Shown here: piece by piece, positions 43,110 through 50,664 of the stretch
Layout: each line of letters starts with the position of its first letter
Position numbering within the stretch: the stretch's first letter is position 1
Source of the DNA: Winogradskyella sp. PC-19
GTDB lineage: Bacteria; Bacteroidota; Bacteroidia; Flavobacteriales; Flavobacteriaceae
Reading direction: 5' to 3'
Assembly: GCF_002163855.1 (NCBI RefSeq)
Contig: NZ_CP019332.1
Span: 1,529,145 to 1,593,144 of the forward strand
Length of the DNA stretch: 64,000 bases
Notes under the pieces: generated by a model
Seen by the model: the letters and a program-made list of their open reading frames with translations, nothing else
What the model was told of the DNA's origin: nothing
Database searches by the model: none
Translations under genes and position numbers: made by a program

Positions 43110-44354
43110 TTATTCGTCTCTAAGTGCTACTATAGGTTTAATTTTCGCTGCGCGATATGCTGGTAAAAATCCTGCAAATGCACCAGCAGCAACCAGTATA
43201 AAAACTGTTGTTATTGCTGTTGGAAAATCTACTTGTGGGAATTTTATGAAATCACTTTTAATTTGAGGACCAACAAATTCTAACACTGCTAAGCCTGCAA
43301 CTAAGCCAAATAGACCCGAGAACATGGTTACAAAAATAGCTTCTTGCAAAATCATTCCGATTATAGAAGATGGTACTGCGCCTAAAGCTTTTCTAATGCC
43401 TATTTCCTTAGTTCGCTCTTTGACAATAATTATCATTATGTTTCCTACTCCTACAACTCCTGCTATTATAGTTCCGATACCTATAAACCAAAATACCGCT
43501 TTTATTGTGTCTACAAGGGAATATATCTTTTGAGCATTTTCGAGAGTATTTTGAACTCTTATTGCAGCTAAATCATCAGGAGCAATGAAATGTTTTTCTT
43601 TTAAATCTCGTTCAATAGCTTCAGTAATATTTTGTGAAAGCGCAACAGCTTCATCTAAATTGTCAGACATCTTTACTGTAAATGACATATTTCTAATATT
43701 ATCGCTTCCATTAAATGCTCTTCGCGATGAAGTTAATGGGAGGAATACTTGACTTTCTTCCCGCTCACCACCAGGATCACGATATACACCTACTACTTTG
43801 AATGAAATTCCGAAAATTGAAATGTATTGATTGATTGGGTTTTCAGTTTTGAATAAGTCCATACTAACCTTATTCCCTATCACAGCTACTTTTTTGCCTT
43901 CATTTATATCAGATTGATTTACAAATCTTCCTTTAGAGATATCCGCATTTTCAATAAACTGATTATCTGGCAATACGCCTTGAACTCGGTAATTACCTGT
44001 TTCATTTTTGTAAGCGACTTGACCTCCCCAAATACTATAATTAGCACTTCGATATTCTAAGAACTCATCATAGTTATTATTAATAAGTGCAAAATCATCA
44101 TCTTTCATTTGGATTCGACGACCAGGATTTAATCCTTTATATCCTTTTGTTGTTCTCCTTGTGTTAATACTAATCTGATTAGTAGCATCTTGTTGAAACT
44201 CTGAAGTTACACCATTCTCAATACCAGAACTAAAACCTAATAAAATTACTAGAATAAAAATACCGGAAGCAACAGACAAGCCTGTTAAAAAAGTACGGAG
44301 TTTATTTTTCCGAAGAGTTTCGAATATTTCTTGCCAGCGCTCTACGTTAAACAT
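43110..44354 (-). CDS. ABC transporter permease (MacB/FtsX type), first copy
   Basis: 414 residues with the same layout as the next permease: N-terminal helix 'NKLRTFLTGLSVASGIFILVILLGFSSGIENG', a periplasmic domain (about 50-265) and three C-terminal helices with 'VKERTKEIGIRKALGAVPSSIIGMILQEAIFVT' and the end 'GFLPAYRAAKIKPIVALRDE'. Its start overlaps the ATPase gene by 8 bases. The two permeases are clearly paralogous but diverged in the periplasmic part, suggesting an ancient duplication and a heterodimeric exporter. Confidence 0.93.
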   Translation of the reverse strand: MFNVERWQEIFETLRKNKLRTFLTGLSVASGIFILVILLGFSSGIENGVTSEFQQDATNQISINTRRTTKGYKGLNPGRRIQMKDDDFALINNNYDEFLEYRSANYSIWGGQVAYKNETGNYRVQGVLPDNQFIENADISKGRFVNQSDINEGKKVAVIGNKVSMDLFKTENPINQYISIFGISFKVVGVYRDPGGEREESQVFLPLTSSRRAFNGSDNIRNMSFTVKMSDNLDEAVALSQNITEAIERDLKEKHFIAPDDLAAIRVQNTLENAQKIYSLVDTIKAVFWFIGIGTIIAGVVGVGNIMIIIVKERTKEIGIRKALGAVPSSIIGMILQEAIFVTMFSGLFGLVAGLAVLEFVGPQIKSDFIKFPQVDFPTAITTVFILVAAGAFAGFLPAYRAAKIKPIVALRDE

Positions 44355-45048
44355 ACTGTTGTGCCCTAACTTGTTCTACTTTACTATCGTCTATAATTAA
44401 ACCATCTTTCAAGTTTACAATACGCTTTGTCATTTGCGCAATATCATCTTCGTGAGTAACAACCAGAATTGTTTTCCCTTCGTCATTAATACCTTGTATT
44501 AAATCCATAACCTCGTAAGATGTTTTACTATCTAATGCTCCAGTTGGTTCATCTGCTAATAATACTTTCGGCTCACTAGCTAATGCTCTTGCAATCGCCA
44601 CACGCTGTTTTTGTCCACCAGATAACTCGCTTGGCAAATGATGTGACCAATCTGCAAGACCCACTTTTTCTAAATAATGATGTGCTTTTTCTACACGTTC
44701 TTTTCGAGCCATACCACTATAAAACATTGGTAGTGCAACGTTATCAACTGCTGATTTATAGTTTATAAGGTTAAAAGATTGAAAGATGAAACCTAAAAAT
44801 TCGTTTCTATATTTTGCAGCAACCTTCTCATTTAAATTTTTTATCGGCACACCATCAAGAGTATAACTTCCTTCATCTGCTTCATCGAGCATGCCTAAAA
44901 TATTGAGTAAAGTAGATTTTCCTGAGCCCGAAGAACCCATAATTGAAACTAACTCACCTTCTTTTACATCGAAGTTTATACCCTTCAAAACATGAAGAGA
45001 ATTGTTACCCATGTGGTAAGATTTGTGCAAATCTTTGATTTGAATCAT
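44347..45048 (-). CDS. ABC transporter ATP-binding protein (MacB/LolD type)
   Basis: 233 residues from the ATG at 45048. Walker A GSSGSGKST (38-46), Q-loop in 'FIFQSFNLI', signature LSGGQKQRVAIARALASEP, Walker B VLLADEPTGALDSKT and His-switch 'ILVVTHEDD'. It powers the two FtsX-type permeases encoded next. The frame opens further to an ATG at 45072, adding MHELTIFI, but MIQIKDLHKSYHMG is the usual family start, so I chose 45048. It heads the export operon (ATPase, two permeases, adaptor, TolC, adaptor, tsaB). No consensus promoter is seen in the 135-base gap upstream. Confidence 0.94.
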   Translation of the reverse strand: MIQIKDLHKSYHMGNNSLHVLKGINFDVKEGELVSIMGSSGSGKSTLLNILGMLDEADEGSYTLDGVPIKNLNEKVAAKYRNEFLGFIFQSFNLINYKSAVDNVALPMFYSGMARKERVEKAHHYLEKVGLADWSHHLPSELSGGQKQRVAIARALASEPKVLLADEPTGALDSKTSYEVMDLIQGINDEGKTILVVTHEDDIAQMTKRIVNLKDGLIIDDSKVEQVRAQQYV

Positions 45049-45183
45049 AATAAAGATGGTTAATTCATGCAATATTAAACAAAAGCTTAAATGCTTTGTC
45101 CTAAGTATTTGTTAAGAATTAACATTTTGATTGATATTTATAAGACGTCTAAATACCAATACTGTTACAGAAAAACCGAGATT

Positions 45184-45414
45184 TTACGCTTTGGATTTGG
45201 TTCTGAAAAATTTCCAGTAGACTGTAAAGCCAATTCCACCAACTAAAATGTATGGAATTGCCATTAAATAAATGATACCATCATTGATACCTTGTGCCGT
45301 AGATTGCCCCTCTTCACTCTCCAAAACAGCACGACACATAGCGCATTGTGCATCTACATCTAAACTAAAAAGTAAGATGAAAATAACGGATAATATGACT
45401 GTTCTTGTTTTCAA
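45184..45414 (-). CDS. Small CxxC membrane protein at the end of the oxidase-assembly cluster
   Basis: 76 residues if it starts at the TTG at 45414, which directly follows the stop of the DUF420 gene (45417-45419) and gives a proper signal sequence (MKTRTVILSVIFILLFSLDVDAQ). The mature part starts 'CAMCRAVLESEEGQSTAQGINDGIIYLMAIPYILVGG', with a C-x2-C pair and then one membrane helix, and ends in a basic tail. The open frame runs upstream to 45480 within the DUF420 gene, but that part looks like out-of-frame sequence. I do not know the function. A redox or copper role in cytochrome oxidase assembly is suggested by the CxxC and the neighbours SCO and DUF420; that is inference. Confidence 0.72.
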   Translation of the reverse strand: MKTRTVILSVIFILLFSLDVDAQCAMCRAVLESEEGQSTAQGINDGIIYLMAIPYILVGGIGFTVYWKFFRTKSKA

Positions 45415-45416
45415 TA

Positions 45417-45962
45417 TTATATGTAATATGGAGATATCATTAAGTAAACAATAACACCAGTTACCGCCACATAAAGCCATAACGGAAACGTAATTTTTGC
45501 TATTTTTTTATGACGCTCAATGTTATTAGTAATAGCCCTAACATATGTTATTAAGACAAACGGAATAATGATTATAGACAGTAAAATGTGTGTCAATAAT
45601 ATAAAATAATAGATGTACTTAATAACACCTTCTCCACCAAACTTAGTACTATCGCTAGTCATATGGTATGCGACATACATAACCAGAAAAGCAACAGACA
45701 ATGATATCGCTAGCTTCATTAAATTTTCGTGACGTTTACGATTTCCTTTTTTTATAGAAACAACTGCAAGTATCAACACCAAAGCTGTTAGTCCGTTTAT
45801 AGTTGCATAGATTGGTGGCAAAAACGATAGCGGTGCTACTTCAATCCCAAAATCTTGAAGTTTTACTCTTGAAAGAATGGCTACTACAATCGGAATAACA
45901 ATTGCTAAAACCACAATCCATTTGTTATATTTTTTTTCGTTTTGAGTCTTTAATTCTGTCAT
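45417..45962 (-). CDS. DUF420 membrane protein (CtaM/YozB-like)
   Basis: 181 residues with about five membrane helices. Conserved histidines sit at 'KRHENLMKLA', 'VAYHMT', 'LLTHILLSIIIIPFVL' and 'IERHKKIAKITFPLWLYVAVTGVIVYLMI', the DUF420 pattern. In Bacillus and Staphylococcus a family member (CtaM) is needed for heme-copper oxidase function, and here it follows the SCO gene by 15 bases, consistent with oxidase maturation. The stop is 2 bases before the next gene's TTG start. The family call is firm; the role is inferred from homologues. Confidence 0.88.
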   Translation of the reverse strand: MTELKTQNEKKYNKWIVVLAIVIPIVVAILSRVKLQDFGIEVAPLSFLPPIYATINGLTALVLILAVVSIKKGNRKRHENLMKLAISLSVAFLVMYVAYHMTSDSTKFGGEGVIKYIYYFILLTHILLSIIIIPFVLITYVRAITNNIERHKKIAKITFPLWLYVAVTGVIVYLMISPYYI

Positions 45963-45977
45963 TTCAAATGTCTTAAA

Positions 45978-46745
45978 CTATTCTTTTAAAAGCTTTGCTA
46001 TATCTTCTTTAAGGATACTTATTTCTTGTGGTATGCCTTCATCATCAACACCTTCTTCTTCTGAAACAATTCCGTTATAATAAATTAAGGGGTTATTAGG
46101 TGATTTCATCCGAGAGCGAATATAACCTTCCTTATCTATCAAAGCGAAATTGCCCGAATGCTCAAACCCTGCTGCATCTTCACCTTTTGCGGTATACAGA
46201 TAGAAACCTTCATTAGCTAATTTATAAATAGTGTCTTCATCTCCTGTCATTAAATGCCAATTTGGATTGGTTATCACATATTTTTCTGCATAAGCTTTTA
46301 AAACCTCAGGTGTATCTGTCTCTGGCATTATCGTAAATGATGCCACTCCAAAATTACTTTGATAGTCTGCAAAGTGATTTTGTATTTGTACCAAATTACT
46401 ATTCATTCTTGGGCAAATTGTTGGACATGTTGTAAAGAAAAACTCTACTAAATACACTTTACCTAAATAATCGTCATTAGTAATTGTGTTTCCGTTTTGG
46501 TCTGTGAAACTAAACGCGGGTACTTTTCTATTACCTCCATCTATGCTAGGTATATAAACCAAGTCTGATTGGTTTTTCTTTTTGGGCGTTTCAATCTGTT
46601 GGGTTGTTACATCCACACTTCTATTGTCTTCTCTAGTAATATCATTTGAAGAGACTCTATCTATTATTCGAGGAATAAAAATAATTCCGAAGACTAGTAT
46701 GATAAATGCAATACCTATATATGAATAATTGGTCTTTTTTGCCAT
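45978..46745 (-). CDS. SCO-family copper chaperone/thioredoxin-fold protein
   Basis: 255 residues. One N-terminal membrane anchor (about 8-24), then a thioredoxin fold facing the periplasm. The copper-binding C-x3-C is Cys107 and Cys111 in FFFTTCPTICPRM, and the distal His196 is in 'AGFEHSGNFALID'. 'DQNGNTITNDDYLGKVYLVEF' is the usual family entry strand. SCO proteins deliver copper to, or reduce, the CuA site of cytochrome oxidase subunit II. It lies 3 bases after a SCO-like gene without the cysteines and before DUF420, in the oxidase cluster. Confidence 0.94.
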   Translation of the reverse strand: MAKKTNYSYIGIAFIILVFGIIFIPRIIDRVSSNDITREDNRSVDVTTQQIETPKKKNQSDLVYIPSIDGGNRKVPAFSFTDQNGNTITNDDYLGKVYLVEFFFTTCPTICPRMNSNLVQIQNHFADYQSNFGVASFTIMPETDTPEVLKAYAEKYVITNPNWHLMTGDEDTIYKLANEGFYLYTAKGEDAAGFEHSGNFALIDKEGYIRSRMKSPNNPLIYYNGIVSEEEGVDDEGIPQEISILKEDIAKLLKE

Positions 46746-46748
46746 AAG

Positions 46749-47456
46749 TTATTTTTTTAAATCGTCTGCTCTTCGTTTTGTTGAGTTGAATTTTCCTTTT
46801 CTTTTTTGACGATATTCTGTAAACAGTATACGAACATCTTCGCTCATCATATTTTTTAACTCTGAAACATTTATACAGTTATATGCGCTAAGCGTAGTTA
46901 TAGGTTTTTTTTCTTCTATTTGTTTTTCACTTCTTGTGTCTAATCTACCTCGTTGACTCAAATCTTTATCGACAATAAATACATCATCTGTAGATAGATT
47001 ATCTTTTAAAGGATTTTCAATTCTTAGACTGTTGTAAAGTGACTTAATTTCTGCTTCTGAACCATAGATATAATGCCAAAAACGTAAATCCTCGTACTTT
47101 GCTATTTCTCTATGCAGTGTATTAATTTCTGTTTCTGAACCTTTAGGCACAACTAATACCAATTGAAATTTTTTAAATCCTTTAAACTTGTCATAGACCA
47201 GCTCCTTTAAATTGGAAACCATTGTAATATTAGATAATGGATTTTCTCCCAAAAAACCTAAAACTGTAATATGATTGGTTAAAACTATTTCTGATTCATA
47301 ATCTGATGAAAACTCAACAATTTCATTTACATTTTCATTTACAATATCGAGTGGCGTATAGTTATGTTTTGCCGGGTATAGCATTAATAAAAATGCAACT
47401 GGCAAAAAGAATAAAACACTAAGAACGATGTTACGTTTAAGGTTGTTGTTTTTCAT
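46749..47456 (-). CDS. SCO-like protein lacking the CxxxC motif (unknown function)
   Basis: 235 residues from the ATG at 47456. One N-terminal membrane helix (about 10-27), then a soluble domain whose pattern parallels SCO: 'EIVLTNHITVLGFLGENPLSNITMVSNLKELV' (SCO: 'VYLVEFFFTTCPTICPRMNSNL'), 'KFQLVLVVPKGSETEINTL', and 'STDDVFIVDKDLSQRGRLDTR' (SCO: 'FALIDKEGYIRSRM'). The positions of the two cysteines and the distal His are not conserved; one Cys remains near the C-terminus. The upstream ATG at 47492 would start inside the terminator and is rejected. It lies 3 bases before the SCO gene, and a promoter box sits directly upstream. The fold likeness is my inference. Confidence 0.8.
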   Translation of the reverse strand: MKNNNLKRNIVLSVLFFLPVAFLLMLYPAKHNYTPLDIVNENVNEIVEFSSDYESEIVLTNHITVLGFLGENPLSNITMVSNLKELVYDKFKGFKKFQLVLVVPKGSETEINTLHREIAKYEDLRFWHYIYGSEAEIKSLYNSLRIENPLKDNLSTDDVFIVDKDLSQRGRLDTRSEKQIEEKKPITTLSAYNCINVSELKNMMSEDVRILFTEYRQKRKGKFNSTKRRADDLKK

Positions 47457-47460
47457 ATTA

Positions 47461-47468
47461 CAAAAATA
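47461..47468 (-). promoter_or_regulatory. Predicted -7 box of the SCO-like/SCO/DUF420 transcript
   Basis: The minus strand reads TATTTTTG, an exact TAnnTTTG match, ending 4 bases before the ATG at 47456. It is fused to the T tract of the preceding terminator, just as at murI, and predicts a leaderless mRNA. Confidence 0.5.
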
Positions 47469-47469
47469 A

Positions 47470-47497
47470 AAAAGGTGGTTTAGAAAAACCACCTTTT
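47470..47497 (-). terminator. Terminator after the cytochrome oxidase subunit IV gene
   Basis: AAAAGGTGGTTT (47470-47481), loop of 4, AAACCACCTTTT (47486-47497); the minus-strand T tract continues downstream. It separates the ctaB-subunit III-subunit III-subunit IV genes from the SCO-like/SCO/DUF420 genes. Confidence 0.9.
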
Positions 47498-47522
47498 AAT
47501 ATCATATTAACTCATTACGAGT

Positions 47523-47969
47523 TTAAAAATCACGTTTGATTAATGCATCTTCGCTATTATAAACTTCAAACACATAACCACCTTCTTGTAAAAGGATAAA
47601 TATTAAGTAACAGATTAAGAAAACACCTGTCCAAACTACCATACGACGTAAACTAGATTTCTCATCACGCATGTGCATAAAATCCCACGTAATGTAGTAT
47701 GCTTTTACTATTGTTAATACAATGAAGATTAAGTTTAAAGGCTTCATGTATATAATAGGTGATAATATAATGTTATATAACGTTGCGAAGAAACCACCTT
47801 CCATTGGGTCTAGCCAGGTATGCATCAAAGCTTCTGGCTTATAGATACCTAATACTACTTCTATTAAAGTTACTAAAGTTAAAAACGCTAATACACCCCA
47901 AATTTTTTGAGTGTTAGACTTAAATTTCCAAAGTCCTCTGAATATTTCTAATTTATGTGCGTGTGCCAT
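47523..47969 (-). CDS. Cytochrome c oxidase subunit IV family protein
   Basis: 148 residues with three membrane helices (about 22-42, 75-98, 112-132). 'IWGVLAFLTLVTLIEVVLGI' and 'IFIVLTIVKAYYITWDFMHMRDEKSSLRRMVVWTGVFLICYL' match the prokaryotic subunit IV (COX4_pro / CyoD-like) family. It is an accessory inner-membrane subunit of the heme-copper oxidase. It lies 19 bases after a subunit III gene and is followed by a terminator, so it ends the structural-gene transcript. Confidence 0.9.
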   Translation of the reverse strand: MAHAHKLEIFRGLWKFKSNTQKIWGVLAFLTLVTLIEVVLGIYKPEALMHTWLDPMEGGFFATLYNIILSPIIYMKPLNLIFIVLTIVKAYYITWDFMHMRDEKSSLRRMVVWTGVFLICYLIFILLQEGGYVFEVYNSEDALIKRDF

Positions 47970-47988
47970 TTTATGCTTTATATAAAAA

Positions 47989-48990
47989 TTAAACTAGGTA
48001 GAAGAATGTAAATACAAATACCCAAACTAAATCTACAAAGTGCCAGTATAATCCAACTTTTTCAACCATTTCGTAACTTCCTCTTCTTTCGTATGTACCT
48101 AAGATAACATTGAAGAAAATAATAATATTAATTACAACACCCGAGAATACGTGAAACCCGTGAAATCCTGTTATAAAGAAAAAGAAATCTGCAAATAGAG
48201 ATGTACCATACTCATTAACAACGAGATTAGCACCTTTGACTACCAATTGTCCATTTTCTTTAATTTGTTTTAGAGATTCTTCTCTAGACAATACTGTTTT
48301 TTCGCCTTCCTCATTAATAATCTGACTACGAACCAAAATGTTTGGATTAGCCTCTAATCCTTTATAAATTTCATTAACTGAATAATCTGGAAGTGGTGCT
48401 TCATCTACAAACCACAAGCCGTTTTTACGCTCATGCTCTGCTCTTTCAGTAGCCATAGTAACAGCAAAATCATCAATAGATATACGTTTAAATTTGTCTT
48501 CGCCATCAACAATTACATTTTCTCCAAACTGAAGAATGTTTCCTCCTTTAGTCTGAACCGCTCCGTAATCTCCTTGAATAAATGTTGCCCATTCCCATGC
48601 TTGAGAACCAACAAAAATAGCACCTCCAATAATAGTAAGGAACATATAAATTGTTACTTTGGCTTTATTCATATGATGGCCTGCATCTACCGCTAGCACC
48701 ATTGTCACAGAAGACATTATTAGGATAAATGTCATGAATGCCACGTATATCATCGGTAATTCTTGACCATGCAAAAATGGCACGTGAGTAAATACCTCAT
48801 CGGCGATTGGCCATTCTTTTATAAACTTAAATCTTGAAAATCCGTATGCTGCCAAAAATCCAGAGAATGTTAAGGCATCAGAGACGATGAAAAACCACAT
48901 CATCAATTTTCCGTAACTCGCGCCTAGTGGTTTATTTCCACCGCCCCAAGTTTTTCCTTCTGTACCAGTATTTGCTACTGTAGTATCCAT
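47989..48990 (-). CDS. Cytochrome c oxidase subunit III with a large hydrophilic insertion
   Basis: 333 residues, longer than usual. The N-terminal helices include 'LMMWFFIVSDALTFSGFLAAYGFSR' and 'SSVTMVLAVDAGHHMNKAK'. The C-terminal part has the subunit III signature 'FFFITGFHGFHVFSGVVINIIIFF' and 'VGLYWHFVDLVWVFVFTFFYLV'. Between them, about residues 138-262 form a hydrophilic charged segment ('DGEDKFKRISIDDFAVTMATERAEHERKNG...') not found in classical subunit III; it should lie outside the membrane. It lies 36 bases after a second, short subunit III gene. Confidence 0.92.
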   Translation of the reverse strand: MDTTVANTGTEGKTWGGGNKPLGASYGKLMMWFFIVSDALTFSGFLAAYGFSRFKFIKEWPIADEVFTHVPFLHGQELPMIYVAFMTFILIMSSVTMVLAVDAGHHMNKAKVTIYMFLTIIGGAIFVGSQAWEWATFIQGDYGAVQTKGGNILQFGENVIVDGEDKFKRISIDDFAVTMATERAEHERKNGLWFVDEAPLPDYSVNEIYKGLEANPNILVRSQIINEEGEKTVLSREESLKQIKENGQLVVKGANLVVNEYGTSLFADFFFFITGFHGFHVFSGVVINIIIFFNVILGTYERRGSYEMVEKVGLYWHFVDLVWVFVFTFFYLV

Positions 48991-49017
48991 AAAACGTATT
49001 TAATATTTAAGATTTGA

Positions 49018-49025
49018 CAAAAATA
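49018..49025 (-). promoter_or_regulatory. Possible internal promoter box before the long subunit III gene
   Basis: The minus strand reads TATTTTTG in the 36-base gap between the two subunit III genes. It is an exact TAnnTTTG match but has no clear -33 partner, so it may be chance. Confidence 0.3.
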
Positions 49026-49026
49026 A

Positions 49027-49617
49027 TCAAATTATGTATCTAAAAAAATATAAAAACAAAAAGAGACACACCCAAAGTATATCAATAAAATGCCAAAAAT
49101 GTGCCGCCAACTCTAGACCTAACATATTATCGGAAGCATATTTCTTATTTAGATTATTTATAATTACAACGACTATGCTAATAAGCCCTGCAATAACATG
49201 CAAAATATGTACAACTGCTATGACATAAATAAACGAAACAGTAACGTTACTAGTTGCTCCTGTAAAGTATAATCCTCTTTCAACAAATTCAGAAAATCCC
49301 GAAAATTGATTGTATATAAAAAATACGCCCAAAATGAATGTAATTACCAACCAAACTGAGGTTTGGCTAATATTATTTTGCTTCAATGAGCGCTTAGCCA
49401 AAATCATAGTAATGCTACTTACAACTATAACGATGACCGATGTTAAAAATGCCTGTGGCAATTCAAAATCATTAAGCCAATCTTCACGTTTACGACTTAC
49501 AATAAAAGCACTTGTTAACCCAGCAAACGTCATTATTAATGAACCAATACCAAACCAAAGCATCATCTTTTTTGACCGTGCTTCTTTCTCTTTTAATGTT
49601 CCTTCTGTTAAATCCAT
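49027..49617 (-). CDS. Cytochrome c oxidase subunit III (short paralogue)
   Basis: 196 residues with five membrane helices: 'MMLWFGIGSLIMTFAGLTSAFIVSRKR' at the N-terminus and 'VVHILHVIAGLISIVVVIINNL' plus 'GLELAAHFWHFIDILWVCLFLFLYFF' at the C-terminus, the conserved His-containing helices of subunit III (CyoC/CtaE type). The first two helices of the seven-helix form are absent, as in many bacterial short forms. Its stop is 36 bases before the longer paralogue, and it starts 1 base after ctaB. Confidence 0.93.
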   Translation of the reverse strand: MDLTEGTLKEKEARSKKMMLWFGIGSLIMTFAGLTSAFIVSRKREDWLNDFELPQAFLTSVIVIVVSSITMILAKRSLKQNNISQTSVWLVITFILGVFFIYNQFSGFSEFVERGLYFTGATSNVTVSFIYVIAVVHILHVIAGLISIVVVIINNLNKKYASDNMLGLELAAHFWHFIDILWVCLFLFLYFFRYII

Positions 49618-49618
49618 A

Positions 49619-50512
49619 TTAGCTTAAAAATTTATCAGCTACAAATACAATTTGTAATAATGTTATGTAAAAAACGCTGGACAGCATCAGTTGTTTTGCA
49701 GCTTTTGGTGTTCTTATTTTAAAAAGTTGAAACGCATAATATACCATAACCATTCCTAGCAAGAATACAATAACAGCACCAACGATAGACAATTTTAGTT
49801 CTCCAGTAAATCCAAAAACAGGAATAATTGAAGCAATTACAGTCCAAATCGTATACATAATTATTTGCGCTGCAGTGCCTTTATCTGGTTTTCCTGTAGG
49901 TAGCATAAAAAAGCCTCCTTTTTTATAATCTTCATGCAAAAACCAGCCAATAGCCCAGAAATGTGGAAATTGCCAAAAAAACTGAATGGCAAATAAAGTT
50001 CCTGGTTCAATGCCAAAACCATTTCTTGCAGCAACCCAACCTAGCATAAACGGAATTGCACCCGGAATTGCACCAACAAAAACGGCAATTGGTGTTTTTG
50101 TTTTTAATGGTGTATAGATACACGTATAAATAAATATCGAAATCGCCCCATACATTGCTGTTTTGGGATTGATAATATAAAGTGTTGCAATACCTGCTAA
50201 TGTGAATGAAACAGCAATAATAAAGGCCGAATTTACAGACATACGTCCCGCAGGTATCGGTCTATTTTTAGTGCGATCCATTAAAGCATCTAGGTCTTTT
50301 TCAATAATTTGATTGTAAGCATTTGATGCGCCAACCATGAAATAACCTCCAAAGCACAACAATAATAAGGTTGTAAAACTTATAGTTTCTGCACCCAGAA
50401 AATAACCTGCAATCGAAGAAAAAACTACACTAATGGATAATCCCATTTTGGTAATTTCCTTAAAATCTGTCCATACAGACATAACAGAAACCGTAGATTT
50501 TATAGTGCTCAA
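49619..50512 (-). CDS. ctaB: Protoheme IX farnesyltransferase (heme O synthase)
   Basis: 297 residues from a TTG at 50512; an ATG at 50482 (MSVWTDFKEITKMGLSIS) is an alternative with a typical family N-terminus. Nine membrane helices. The UbiA-family aspartate-rich motif is NAYNQIIEKDLDALMDRTKNRPIP (N-x3-E-x-D-x2-M-x-R-T), followed by 'YTPLKTKTPIAVFVGAIPGAIPFMLGW' and 'FFWQFPHFWAIGWFLHEDYKKGGFFMLP'. It adds a farnesyl group to heme B for the oxidases encoded alongside. It is the first gene of the structural cluster and has a good promoter box. Confidence 0.95.
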   Translation of the reverse strand: MSTIKSTVSVMSVWTDFKEITKMGLSISVVFSSIAGYFLGAETISFTTLLLLCFGGYFMVGASNAYNQIIEKDLDALMDRTKNRPIPAGRMSVNSAFIIAVSFTLAGIATLYIINPKTAMYGAISIFIYTCIYTPLKTKTPIAVFVGAIPGAIPFMLGWVAARNGFGIEPGTLFAIQFFWQFPHFWAIGWFLHEDYKKGGFFMLPTGKPDKGTAAQIIMYTIWTVIASIIPVFGFTGELKLSIVGAVIVFLLGMVMVYYAFQLFKIRTPKAAKQLMLSSVFYITLLQIVFVADKFLS

Positions 50513-50533
50513 TGCTTAGAATATTTGCGATTG

Positions 50534-50541
50534 CAAAGATA
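50534..50541 (-). promoter_or_regulatory. Predicted promoter of the ctaB-oxidase gene cluster
   Basis: The minus strand reads TATCTTTG, an exact TAnnTTTG match (same as the rpsU box). A -33 TTG candidate lies at 50562-50564, 20 bases upstream. Transcription would start near 50528. Confidence 0.65.
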
Positions 50542-50664
50542 ACTAGTAAATTGGTTTTGAACAACGTAAAAGCATAGTTATTAACTAAACTTAAACGTTT
50601 TGTGTAAGAATGTTTAATTTTAAGCGACTCATTATCCTTTAAACACAACAATAACAATCAACAC

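Noticed and set aside
45415-45480. N-terminal extension of the small CxxC protein
   Set aside because: It overlaps the DUF420 gene and would put the signal sequence in the interior; the TTG at 45414 gives a proper secretion signal.
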